Positions 39,159-47,643 of a stretch of 64,000 nt of DNA are shown here, piece after piece. This stretch comes from Clostridium sp. KNHs214 (GTDB lineage Bacteria; Bacillota; Clostridia; Clostridiales; Clostridiaceae): positions 1 to 64,000 of the forward strand of contig NZ_JQMW01000004.1 of the NCBI RefSeq assembly GCF_000744935.1. The letters are read 5' to 3'. A program made the translations under genes and the position numbers. Each line of letters begins with the position of its first letter. Within the stretch, counting starts at the first letter, position 1. The notes under the pieces are model-generated. The model saw only the letters and a list, made by a program, of their open reading frames with translations. It had not been told where the DNA came from and searched no databases.

Positions 39159-39911
39159 TTATGGCTTTCTTGCCAAATACAAAACTATTGTATCGTAAAG
39201 CTTTATATTATTACCAAAACTTAAAATAGCGTCCTTGATGCCTGCGTAAAATTTTGATTTATACGGTTCCTGCAGAGTTATATGACAAGCATGTGTACTT
39301 ATCCATGAAACATACTCATCAGCGTTAAATTCTCTTGTTTTATGATAATGACGGCATTCAATATCAGTAAAGCCATATTTTTCAGTATTGTTGTAATTTA
39401 AATTGCATGTATATTCTGCTTTTGGATGAAAATATTCAGAGTATATTTCCTGTATCTTCGAATATAATGGCTCATTAGCACTTTTTTCATCTGTTCGAGT
39501 TAACATCATCGCAAATGTTCCATTGCTTTTTAATATATCATAAACTTTTGGAAAGCCCATTTCCTCCGGTATCCACTGGATTGTTGCCGCTGAATAAACC
39601 AAATCAAATTGATGATACCCAAAATCATATGTTTCAAAATCAGCATTTACAATTTTAAAATTATCATATGAACTAAATTTATTCTTTGTATACTTTGCAA
39701 GATTTTCGCCAAGTTCAATAGCCAAATACGAACAATCTGTTTTCAATATCGGTTCAGTAGCCTGGCCTGTTCCGGGACCAATTTCAAGAGCTGTTTTGCC
39801 AGAATCGAGCTTTGAGTATTCTATAACATCGGCGAAAAGTTCATCACAATAACGGGTTCTCCATTTATCAAATTTTTCAGGAATGCTGTCAAAAACCTTC
39901 CTAAAATCCAT
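39159..39911 (-). CDS. class I SAM-dependent methyltransferase
   Basis: 250 residues. Motif I is ALEIGPGTGQATEPIL (about 39-54), with AIELGENLA, DLVYSAATIQWIP (motif IV) and a C-terminal helical part. This is the Methyltransf_11/trans-aconitate methyltransferase-like group. GGGGGAGG precedes the ATG. Substrate unknown. Confidence 0.87.
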   Translation of the reverse strand: MDFRKVFDSIPEKFDKWRTRYCDELFADVIEYSKLDSGKTALEIGPGTGQATEPILKTDCSYLAIELGENLAKYTKNKFSSYDNFKIVNADFETYDFGYHQFDLVYSAATIQWIPEEMGFPKVYDILKSNGTFAMMLTRTDEKSANEPLYSKIQEIYSEYFHPKAEYTCNLNYNNTEKYGFTDIECRHYHKTREFNADEYVSWISTHACHITLQEPYKSKFYAGIKDAILSFGNNIKLYDTIVLYLARKP

Positions 39912-39956
39912 AATAATACCTCCCCCTTGTATAAATAATGGTAATTCACATTTTTT

Positions 39957-40101
39957 TACTATTATGTAACACTCTTTATGAATACAATACCATTATTTCC
40001 CATAATTGTACATATTTAAGCACTGCTAACACAATCTAATTTATAAAACACTATATAAATCAACTGTAATATTGAAAATGGAGCCTTTGGAGATATTTAT
40101 A
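39957..40101. repeat. array upstream block
   Basis: ACTATTATGTAACACTC through AATTGTACATATTTAAGC to CCTTTGGAGATATTTATAT. Read towards the gene, TTGTGT and TACAAT lie 18 bases apart and could be a promoter. The downstream palindromic block is reduced to a few bases here. Confidence 0.72.
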
Positions 40102-40139
40102 TATTAATCTAACTCTACAAATTTGTCATTTGAAGCTAC

Positions 40140-40640
40140 TTATAATTTTGCTTTAGTAATTATAGTCTTTGCAACTTCTGAAACAGACAAATTAGTTATA
40201 TCTAATTTAGGATAAGTTACACTGTCAAAAGCTTTTCGAGATTCATTCAAAGTTCTTTTAATACGATTAGCACTCCTGTTATCAGCATTCATTCTATTGA
40301 TATTTTCCTCTTCACTACACCAAAGTAAAAAAGGAATAAAGTCATGTTCATTTTTGGAAATTTCTAATAGAATCCTTTGAAACACTTCTCTTCTTCGTCC
40401 ATGAAAACCATATGAAAAAACAACAGTATTAACAACAGGACATTGTAAATAATTGATAAGTAAATCGCTAATATTCTTTGCGATTGTAGGTATGGTGTCA
40501 TCATTTAAAACAAACGGATTCATGACCCTACATGGATCAGAATCAACATAAGCTGAATTTGGCAATTGTTTAATAATTTCTTTGCAAATAGTAGTTTTTC
40601 CTATTCCATTTGGACCACATAAAAACAAAATGTTTTTCAT
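40140..40640 (-). CDS. P-loop kinase-like ATPase
   Basis: 166 residues with Walker A FLCGPNGIGKTTIC at the N-terminus, a PYVDSD-like acidic motif (AYVDSDPCRV) and a basic lid (ADNRSANRIKRTL). It resembles shikimate/gluconate- or AAA_33-type small-molecule kinases; the substrate is unknown. It starts 12 bases after the XRE gene stop, so these two form one transcription unit inside the array. Confidence 0.75.
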   Translation of the reverse strand: MKNILFLCGPNGIGKTTICKEIIKQLPNSAYVDSDPCRVMNPFVLNDDTIPTIAKNISDLLINYLQCPVVNTVVFSYGFHGRRREVFQRILLEISKNEHDFIPFLLWCSEEENINRMNADNRSANRIKRTLNESRKAFDSVTYPKLDITNLSVSEVAKTIITKAKL

Positions 40641-40652
40641 TACAACACCTTC

Positions 40653-41327
40653 TTAAATTACTATTCCACCATTAAAAATACATTCATATATCTTTTTCCC
40701 ATCATAAAGAATTTCCTCATATCCCTGATAGAATTCGAAACTTCCTTCTGTTTTACAGTGATATGTATACCCTCCATTTTGATATAATGCTGGTCCTCTA
40801 TATGGTGAATCATATGGTGCATTTGACAGAGCATCTCTTAAAAAGTCTCCATTGAAATGCTCTCCTATAACTCTTCCATAGTAATTCATACACCAATATG
40901 GTTCATTCTTTATCCATACTGCCTCTTCACCACCAAAACATTCTCCACCAATATAAGTATCATAATAATAGAATTCCCCCTCTTTATACTCCAAATCATG
41001 TGAAGCAATCCTACTTGCTTTTGTTTCTTTTCCATGACCTGCATATGTTCCTTTCTTAGCCCTGAGAAGAAACTGAATCAATTGGCTCTTGTCTGGATTC
41101 TCTTTATTCTTTACATGTAAATCACAATTTTCAGCTTCCTTAACTAAACGATCTAATGAAATTTTAAAATAGTCACTTAGCTGAATCAATCTTTCTAAAT
41201 CAGGATAAGCTGTTCCATTTTCCCATTTTCCTACTGCCTGCCTAGAAACGTTTAATATTACCGCCAGTTCCTCTTGTGAAAGACTATTTTTTTTTCGTAA
41301 CATCTGTATATTTTCTGCAATACTCAT
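40653..41327 (-). CDS. XRE-type regulator with DUF5680-like domain
   Basis: 224 residues. A helix-turn-helix of the HTH_3 type (LSQEELAVILNVSRQAVGKW, about 16-35) precedes a C-terminal domain (about 85-224) rich in Tyr/Gly (YYYDTYIGGECFGGEEAVW). That domain matches the DUF5680 type found in clostridial regulators. The ATG at 41327 follows AGGAGGTG. It is upstream of the kinase in the same unit. Confidence 0.82.
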   Translation of the reverse strand: MSIAENIQMLRKKNSLSQEELAVILNVSRQAVGKWENGTAYPDLERLIQLSDYFKISLDRLVKEAENCDLHVKNKENPDKSQLIQFLLRAKKGTYAGHGKETKASRIASHDLEYKEGEFYYYDTYIGGECFGGEEAVWIKNEPYWCMNYYGRVIGEHFNGDFLRDALSNAPYDSPYRGPALYQNGGYTYHCKTEGSFEFYQGYEEILYDGKKIYECIFNGGIVI

Positions 41328-41423
41328 CGCCAACACCTCCTAAAATAATGATATATATAAATCAGGTATATTACTACCAACTTACAATATGCAATTATGC
41401 TACCAGTGGTTGCATACATTCTA

Positions 41424-41461
41424 CAAATTCCTATTTACTGAATTGTTTTACGACTCTCATA
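41424..41461. repeat. array leader repeat, copy
   Basis: TATTTACTGAATTGTTTTAC followed by GACTCTCATAT, about 100 bases upstream of the XRE gene start. Same unit as at 30717 and 35530. Confidence 0.65.
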
Positions 41462-41506
41462 TATCACAATCTATAGCTTATAATCAATTCAACATTCCCA
41501 TATAAT

Positions 41507-42028
41507 TTAAGCTTGTACACTCTTAGATTTTCTCTTCATTGAAAACAATGTGAAAATTATAACCATAATATATCCTAGTACTGCAACTATTGATGACTCT
41601 ACTCCAAATTTTCCTCCCGTTAAAATAAATGATTTTGATAATAATTTATATGAAAAAATAGCACATACCACTATATTTACTATATGTGCAGCATCCATAC
41701 TATTTTTTACTAATTCACCTGAAGTACACAATAATACTGTTGAAACTACAACAGGTAATAGAATTGCACATATAATCCAACGAATTTGAATTTTAGGCTT
41801 GTTAATATGACATTCTTTTAAAGAAATATATAATATCTTATTACAACATAATTTAATGAAATTATATGAAATTACAACATAAGATACTCCGAATATACCT
41901 GCTTTCACTCCATCAGGCAATGGTAATGTATATGCAAGACTGCTTATTCCCTGTGCCAATACTAGTATTAAAATTCCTAAAAATATAGCCAATATTGCCT
42001 TTCTTGTAGTAAAAATTTCTTTATCCAT
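41507..42028 (-). CDS. membrane protein, probably a CPBP protein lacking its catalytic core
   Basis: 173 residues with about four hydrophobic segments. The N-terminus (MDKEIFTTRKAILAIFLG) and C-terminus (TGGKFGVESSIVAVLGY) resemble ends of CPBP-family proteases. The central EExxxR and histidine motifs are absent, so an internal in-frame deletion is likely. If translated it cannot be an active protease. Confidence 0.5.
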   Translation of the reverse strand: MDKEIFTTRKAILAIFLGILILVLAQGISSLAYTLPLPDGVKAGIFGVSYVVISYNFIKLCCNKILYISLKECHINKPKIQIRWIICAILLPVVVSTVLLCTSGELVKNSMDAAHIVNIVVCAIFSYKLLSKSFILTGGKFGVESSIVAVLGYIMVIIFTLFSMKRKSKSVQA

Positions 42029-42082
42029 ATATATTTTCCTTTCTGATTAATATATAAAATTTTGCCTTAAAATATTACATGT

Positions 42083-42350
42083 TTTATTATGTACTTTCTT
42101 ATATATTCTGTAGTACTATTTATAAATATAATACCATTTTTTCTATAAATGTACATGTTTTGAGCACTGCTAATACAACTAATCCATAAAACCATTATAT
42201 AAGCCAACTAGCATATTGGAGAAGGCCCCTTTGGCAGAGTCTCCAATATGGATGGCAACTTGATAATATCCTTTTTTCAATATTTATATATGGCTTATAA
42301 TCTTGGATATTGTAATAGGAATAAGATTATTGGTTTGAGTTTATAAAAAT
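42083..42350. repeat. array upstream and middle blocks
   Basis: The upstream block (42083-42262) includes a strong hairpin CATATTGGAGA...TCTCCAATATG. A shortened middle block (42268-42350, GGATATTGTAATAGGAATAA) follows. The intergenic stretch 42029-42686 has no gene apart from a possible C-terminal scrap (KWGKVQPFAKEWTW) near 42545-42600. Confidence 0.7.
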
Positions 42351-42354
42351 TTAA

Positions 42355-42459
42355 AAGGGGCTGTCGCATCAAGAATAAATACTACAATACATTGTGCTAG
42401 ATTTTAATTTTTAGTACAATATATTGTATGTAAATTCTTTAATGTAACAGCCCCTTTTA
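42355..42459. repeat. GGGGCTGT palindromic repeat, copy 1
   Basis: Ends AAAAGGGGCTGT and ACAGCCCCTTTT enclose inner arms around TACAATA...TATTGTA, 105 bases in all, MITE-like. It is inserted within an array spacer. A second copy lies at 57597 and a partial one at 58520. Confidence 0.78.
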
Positions 42460-42611
42460 GTTTACATTAGTGTTATGTAATAACTTAAAAAAGTTTGCCC
42501 TAACTTTGATTTATAACTATTTAAACCTTTTGTTGCTTTTTTATTTTACCATGTCCACTCTTTTGCAAAAGGCTGTACCTTTCCCCATTTGATTATTCCA
42601 TCATATTCTAC

Positions 42612-42684
42612 AATTATTTATCACTATTCATAACCATAATACCATTAAGCTAAAATTATATTACTTCAAGACTACAAATTGGAA
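42612..42684. repeat. deleted array spacer repeat
   Basis: The start of an upstream block (ATCACTATTCATAACCATAA) fused directly to the end of a downstream block (AAGACTACAAATTGGAAATT), ending at the nucleosidase stop. It is an internal-deletion derivative. Confidence 0.6.
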
Positions 42685-42686
42685 AT

Positions 42687-43388
42687 TTATATATAAGTTT
42701 CAATTTCTTTTAATAACCCTAATACATAGTTTTTGGATATTTCTGATGCTTTTTCGCAATTTTTTTCAAAATTATCGATTCCATTATGTGTTACTGTATC
42801 AGTAATCGTTCGAATAGCGATAAATGGTATATGATTTACATAACATACATGAGCAATACTTGCTGTTTCCATATCAATGGATAATGGATCATATTTAGCA
42901 TTAATGATTTCTCTCATATTGTCCTCAATAAACTTTTCCCCTGTAACCATTTTTCCAAAGTGTACAGTATAATCAGATTTTTTGTATCGAATTGATTTCC
43001 TTGACAACTCAAGTAATAGGCTATCAGAATCAAAGTAAATTGATGACATCCATGGATGGAACTCTGTCAATATATTATCATGAACATCATGATGTGCCAC
43101 TTGGGTAGAGATTATGGTATCAAAAATATTAACCTTGTTGTCCATCCCACCTGCTGTTCCTGCATTTACAATAGCATTCACATTATAAGTATCAATTAAT
43201 ATTTGAGTGGCTATTGCAGCATTTACTTTACAAACTCCGCTAAATAGAGCAACAACAGATACTCCATCTATTGTTCCCTCATAAATTTTTAGCATAGCCT
43301 TTTCTGAAATACTACAATTATGTATATGAGTTAAAAATGGCTCTATCTCTCTATCTCCTGCACATATTATACCTATCTTCCATCTCAT
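42687..43388 (-). CDS. mtnN: 5'-methylthioadenosine/S-adenosylhomocysteine nucleosidase
   Basis: 233 residues of the PNP/UDP phosphorylase fold. Key motifs are GICAGDREIEPF (acid near the N-terminus), VNAGTAGGMD, the substrate-binding SIDMETASIAHVC with catalytic Glu, and ITDTV with catalytic Asp. It cleaves MTA and SAH in methionine salvage. GGGGAGGAATTACC precedes the ATG. It is probably a second copy carried by the array; the closest specificity (MTA/SAH or futalosine-type) is not certain. Confidence 0.88.
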   Translation of the reverse strand: MRWKIGIICAGDREIEPFLTHIHNCSISEKAMLKIYEGTIDGVSVVALFSGVCKVNAAIATQILIDTYNVNAIVNAGTAGGMDNKVNIFDTIISTQVAHHDVHDNILTEFHPWMSSIYFDSDSLLLELSRKSIRYKKSDYTVHFGKMVTGEKFIEDNMREIINAKYDPLSIDMETASIAHVCYVNHIPFIAIRTITDTVTHNGIDNFEKNCEKASEISKNYVLGLLKEIETYI

Positions 43389-43488
43389 GGTAATTCCTCC
43401 CCAAATTTTAAATAACTTTTAATACTAAAACACAGAATACCTTTTGTTCTTTCTTCTTTCTTTATAATATTTAATATCAATTTTAATA

Positions 43489-44018
43489 TTATTTTTTTCG
43501 AAAAACTAGTATTCCAAATTCAATTTCAGTATCCAATTGAGAAATTGCTTTCAATTTTCTTTCATCGTCAACACTTGTTTTATAATAATACGGTGTCATA
43601 GTAAAAAGATTAACAATATCTTCGTTACATGATAGATTAATTATTTCCCTAACTTCATGTTCTTCTATAACCTCAAAGCCTTCCAGTTCATGGCAATGAA
43701 ATATTCATAAATATTAGCAGTGTACCAGCACTCACCACAACCGGCATACAGAATTACGCAGCCATCCCATACATATTTTTTTATAAGTTCTGAAAGCTTC
43801 TTTAAAAGAGACGCGAAATATTCCTTATTCAAAAAATCCCTTCTAGCACGAACCATCAACTTATCATCTCCATGCTGCTTTCCTTTTTTTTGTTTGGATA
43901 ATAGCAAATTTACATATTCGATTTTTGCCAAATCAAAGCTATGCTTGTTTTCACAAGATAAGCTTTTATTACATAAATTTAGTTGCTTTCTGCATACAGG
44001 GCAAAGAAAATTATCCAT
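43489..44018 (-). pseudogene. RlmA-type rRNA methyltransferase with internal deletion
   Basis: The N-terminal part (44018 to about 43690) has the zinc motif CPVCRKQLNLC...C, HGDDKLMVRARRDFLNKEYF and LYAGCGE. It then runs through YEYF into another frame, where ELEGFEVIEEHEVREI and LFTMTPYYYKTSVDDE represent the family C-terminus, ending at 43489. About 90 residues of the SAM-binding domain are lost. Intact relatives protect or modify G745/G748 of 23S rRNA. Confidence 0.78.
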
Positions 44019-44270
44019 TTTGTAATCTCCTTTTCAATCATAATAACATCCCTCATCAAACTCCTATATTTTACTCTTAACTTAAAATACACCTAGAATC
44101 ATTATAGTAAGATATTTACATCTAATAAATATGCGTTCAAGCTATAATAGTATCTAGCATAAAGATAAGGAGACCTTCTCTGCTTTATTATTCCCTCTAC
44201 CTCAATAATTAGAATTTGTTTAACCCTAATGAACTAAATTAGCTTATTTACCATAATAAGTATTGAACAT

Positions 44271-44445
44271 TTAATCGCTTAATAATTTATAAACTTTATT
44301 TATATAATCTTTATCTTCAAAATAATCTGATATTTTCAACATTAATACTGACCCCTCTGTTCCTTTAAATGCTTTTTTAAACTTATTCTTATCATTAAGC
44401 ATAACACGTTTTATTTCAACAAATAATCCAGTTAGACTAGAATAC
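44271..44445 (-). pseudogene. truncated relative of the protein at 26026-26457
   Basis: Reads LTGLFVEIKRVMLNDKNKFK, FKGTEGSVLMLKIS, then a different tail ending KLLSD. It lacks the membrane anchor. Its 5' side fuses into the array 3' element at CTAGAATACCATTTTGC, where both parents share ACCATT. Confidence 0.7.
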
Positions 44446-44482
44446 CATTTTGCTTTATATTAGCGTTATGTCATAACTTAAG
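44446..44482. repeat. array 3' element, short variant
   Basis: TTGCTTTATATTAGC then GTTATG-T-CATAAC, 36 bases after the cytidine deaminase stop in gene orientation. Confidence 0.7.
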
Positions 44483-44518
44483 AATAATCTGAAGGAAATT
44501 ATTTGAATGAAATGCCTA

Positions 44519-44899
44519 TTACCTACGCCAGTCATAGGGTAAAAGTTCTCGTATAGTTACAATTACACCTTTCTTAACCATTACTTCGGCGTTAAGATTT
44601 TCTTCGTGCAGTTGACTTATAAATTCACGACATCGACCACAAGGTGGCATAATACCTCCATTACAACCTACAGCAATCATTTTTAGCACTTGGCTTTCAC
44701 CAGCAGTTATCATTGCAGCCGCAGCAGCATGTTCGGCACAAAAGCCCATACCACACCCAGTATCAATACAAACGCCAGTATATACATTCCCACTTTTGGT
44801 AAGAATAGCAGCACCAACTTCACCTGCTTCTGCACATTCTGAAATCTTACGCGGATTTATTACCGATTTTGCTAGTTCATATAGTTCATCAAATTGCAT
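44519..44899 (-). CDS. cytidine deaminase-family protein
   Basis: 126 residues with the zinc-deaminase motifs MGFCAEHAAAA (C, A-E) and MPPCGRCREF (PCxxC). It is of the homotetrameric cytidine/blasticidin-S deaminase size. The ATG at 44899 is placed by AAAGGAG; an earlier ATG lies too near this site. It could act on cytidine or an antibiotic nucleoside. Array cassette. Confidence 0.87.
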   Translation of the reverse strand: MQFDELYELAKSVINPRKISECAEAGEVGAAILTKSGNVYTGVCIDTGCGMGFCAEHAAAAAMITAGESQVLKMIAVGCNGGIMPPCGRCREFISQLHEENLNAEVMVKKGVIVTIRELLPYDWRR

Positions 44900-44956
44900 A
44901 AATATCATACTCCTTTAATCACATTATTTTTTCAAAATTAATTCACTTCACAATAA

Positions 44957-45105
44957 CTTACTATTATGTAACACTCTTCATGAATATAATACCATTATTT
45001 CCTAAAACTGTACATATTTTAAGCACTACTAACACAATCTAATTCATAAAACACTATATAAACCAACTGTATTATTGAAAATTGAGCCTTTGGAGATATT
45101 TATAT
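44957..45105. repeat. array upstream block
   Basis: ACTATTATGTAACACTCTTC, CTGTACATATTTTAAGCACT and CCTTTGGAGATATTTATAT, nearly the same as 39957-40101. It begins 58 bases upstream of the deaminase start. Confidence 0.75.
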
Positions 45106-45143
45106 GTTGATCACAATACTTGTTAAATATAATTTTTAATAAT

Positions 45144-45581
45144 TTACAATTGAATTACCATCACGTTTTCATCCCACATTATTTCTCCATTTTTTTCAAA
45201 GCCAACACTTTCATATAACTTTTCAGCAGATACATTTGTAATTGAAACTGTTGTATAAAATTTTATATTTCCATATTCAATTCTTATTAAGTCAAGCATC
45301 TTTAAGATTGCTTTTTTTCCCAATCCTTTACCTTGATACTTTTTATCAATCATAAATCTAAGTAACATTGGCTTACTTGTATCTTCTTCAATTCCATATA
45401 AGAGGAATCCAATTAGTGTTTCATCTTCAAATATGCATTTTGCATTCCAATTATCACATAATAAACTTATAATAATTGAATTCCAATTTGGTGCTACAAT
45501 TCCCTCTTGCTCCTCATAAACCTCCAATTTAGTACATTCATACCAATTTTCTTTTGTTACTTGTTTCAATGAAATCCCCAT
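45144..45581 (-). CDS. GNAT-family N-acetyltransferase, BltD/PaiA-like
   Basis: 145 residues. The acetyl-CoA loop is DKKYQGKGLGKKAI (about 90-103) and the C-terminal motif is NVSAEKLYESVGFEKNGE. Same subfamily as the gene at 32424 but with AT-rich codon use. AAGGAGG precedes the ATG. Substrate unknown, possibly polyamines. Confidence 0.87.
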   Translation of the reverse strand: MGISLKQVTKENWYECTKLEVYEEQEGIVAPNWNSIIISLLCDNWNAKCIFEDETLIGFLLYGIEEDTSKPMLLRFMIDKKYQGKGLGKKAILKMLDLIRIEYGNIKFYTTVSITNVSAEKLYESVGFEKNGEIMWDENVMVIQL

Positions 45582-45828
45582 TTTATTTCCTCCTTGTAAC
45601 TTTCGTTTTGTTATACTACTACTTTGAACTATTATATTTCCTTTGCTTCACACTCCACATAAAATGTGTATTAAAAATAATTAAATCTATATGTAAATTG
45701 TATTATATTGTTGTAAAAATAACCATGAGGTAATGTATATCTGATATCGCAGTTTATAAGATTAAAATCTAAGTTATATACTTTGTTTAATGTTTAAAGT
45801 ATAATATTTTAGCTCTGCTTTTGTTAAA

Positions 45829-45999
45829 GTAATTATTTCTACTATATTTAGTATTTTTAATTTTACTTAAGCCTTTGGTGCTTTTAATAAATTTGATAGA
45901 ATCCTTTGGGGATATTTATATGTGATTAGAATACTATGGCATTGTCATAGGTATTATGGATTTGAGATTATAAAATATAGATAATTTCTTATTTATAAC
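45829..45999. repeat. array middle block
   Basis: TTTCTACTATATTTAGT, TTTTACTTAAGCCTTTGG and AATATAGATAATTTC match 27000-27183 closely. The remaining part of the 523-base spacer (45582-45828) has no recognised gene. Confidence 0.75.
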
Positions 46000-46037
46000 G
46001 CTATGTTTTAATATAATGTTGAAATATAGCCTTATAA

Positions 46038-46065
46038 ATTATAGGTGGGATTGGCCACCTATAAT
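46038..46065. terminator. hairpin downstream of the DHFR-like gene
   Basis: A perfect 11-base stem ATTATAGGTGG / CCACCTATAAT with a six-base loop, 40 bases after the stop at 46105 in gene orientation. It takes the position occupied by palindromic blocks elsewhere. Confidence 0.65.
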
Positions 46066-46104
46066 ACTCAATAAAAGAAAATTGAGAACTAAATATCAAT
46101 TGTT

Positions 46105-46635
46105 TTATTTCACCTCGTAATGGAGTTCAACAAATTGATTGAATCTCCTTATCCCCTTTAACTTTAGTTCTATCTCAAAATCATTTTTTTTAAATAAAGG
46201 TATTCCATGACCTATTAGTGTAGGTGATATATTAATAATAAATTCGTCAACTAACCTTTCTTTAATAAAGGAATTTAGAAGAACACCGCCGCCAACAAGC
46301 CATATGTTTCCTCCATCCAGTCTTTTGATTTTATTTGTAAATTCCACTACATCTTGATTAATAAATTCTACATTTTCATTCTTACCTTCTTCTGATTTAG
46401 AAAATACATAACACTTTTTATTCTTATAAGGGAAATTACCTTTTTCTTTTTCAATAATCCAGTCATAAGTTCTTCTGCCAATTAGTATAGTATCAACTGT
46501 GTTGTAGAATTCAGAATATCCATTATCTCCTTCTCCTTCAGTTTTAAACAACCATTCCAAGGAATCATCTTCTGTCGCTATGTAACCATCTAAACTTGTT
46601 GCAATATATAAAACTAATTTTCTATTGTTGGACAT
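46105..46635 (-). CDS. dihydrofolate reductase / RibD C-terminal-family protein
   Basis: 176 residues. ATSLDGYIATEDDS at the N-terminus, ILIGRRTYDWI (about 50), NIWLVGGGVLLNSF (about 105-118) and ISPTLIGHGIPLF are the conserved elements of YyaP/YwjB-type RibD_C reductases. NADPH-dependent; substrate unknown. GGAGG precedes the ATG. Confidence 0.87.
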   Translation of the reverse strand: MSNNRKLVLYIATSLDGYIATEDDSLEWLFKTEGEGDNGYSEFYNTVDTILIGRRTYDWIIEKEKGNFPYKNKKCYVFSKSEEGKNENVEFINQDVVEFTNKIKRLDGGNIWLVGGGVLLNSFIKERLVDEFIINISPTLIGHGIPLFKKNDFEIELKLKGIRRFNQFVELHYEVK

Positions 46636-46768
46636 ATATAAACCTCCATACTTATAAAATTCAATCTAATTTTAAAACATAATTAGCGAACAATAAATTA
46701 CTATTGTTCATTAGATTTTAGTTTTTAATAACACTTATTATAACATAATTTACAAAATATCACACCTG

Positions 46769-47154
46769 CTATACATACATTGGCTCTCTATTTTTAAAAT
46801 CTTTTATTTTGATATATGAATGGGTTACATTAGCACACTCTGAAATAAAATCTATATCTATCTTTTTCTCCACATTGTAGATGTAGAAAATGGGTACAAT
46901 CCAATACTGTAATAGAATTGTTGTGATGAACCAACTATTGCTTTTTTAGCTCCAAGTAAATTTACTCGTCTAATTCCTTCTAAAACTGCACACTTCCCTA
47001 ATCCTAACTTTCTATAAGCTGGATCAGTTGCCACAGGCTCAATAACAGCAAAACCAGCTTTAGGTTCATACCACATACCACAATAAGAAACAAAATTACC
47101 CTCTGAATTAACAACTGCTACCTTTAAATTTAAATCTACATTAGGCCTTATCAC
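46769..47154 (-). pseudogene. GNAT acetyltransferase, N-truncated and frameshifted
   Basis: From 47154 the frame reads FVSYCGMWYEPKAGFAVIEP, the acetyl-CoA loop DPAYRKLGLGKCAVLEG, then PFSTSTMWRKR and stops at 46858. Adding one A to the A run there continues it as KKIDIDFISECANVTHSYIK to a stop at 46769. The N-terminal half of the family is missing. Last recognisable member of the array. Confidence 0.68.
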
Positions 47155-47643
47155 AGATGCTTTTATTTCTAAACTTTATAATCATATATATACCTCCCAT
47201 ATACCCTAAAATAAGTTATATATAATATTAGTTTAAATCATTCTAATACTAAATCAAAGATAAAAAACATTTCTATATTGTTTTTTACATTAAAAAATAC
47301 TACTTAATAAAAGTATTATTCAAACCATCTTTTTGTATTATAATTGTTTAAAGTCCATTTATTGGTAAATAATAACTTATTAGCAAAACAAATTATATTA
47401 CAATTTGTTCACGTTCCCCGATGGATTTTCCCTTCCAGCAAGGAAAGATATATTTGAAATGCATTCATACAAGCATATTAGTCAGTAGCCAAGAGTGAAA
47501 TAAGCTTCTATTATTCTCAGTACATGCTGGTTCGAACATGTTTAATAATATTTTATAAAAACCCCAAAGTCTTTATATATATGATAAAATAATAGAAAGT
47601 TGTGAATTATATGGATAATTTCACATTATAGGAGGGTTGATTT
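47155..47643. other. gap upstream of the S9 peptidase
   Basis: 489 bases, AT-rich, no recognisable gene. It marks the right boundary of the repeat-rich array. GGAGGG precedes the peptidase ATG. Confidence 0.5.

Noticed and set aside
26801-46065. CRISPR array
   Set aside because: Repeats are 100-450 bases, degenerate, and separated by genes, not by 30-40 base unique spacers; no cas genes.
24457-47154. Canonical integron attC sites
   Set aside because: I looked for paired RYYYAAC and GTTRRRY cores around the spacer palindromes and did not find a consistent pair. The array is therefore described only as integron-like.
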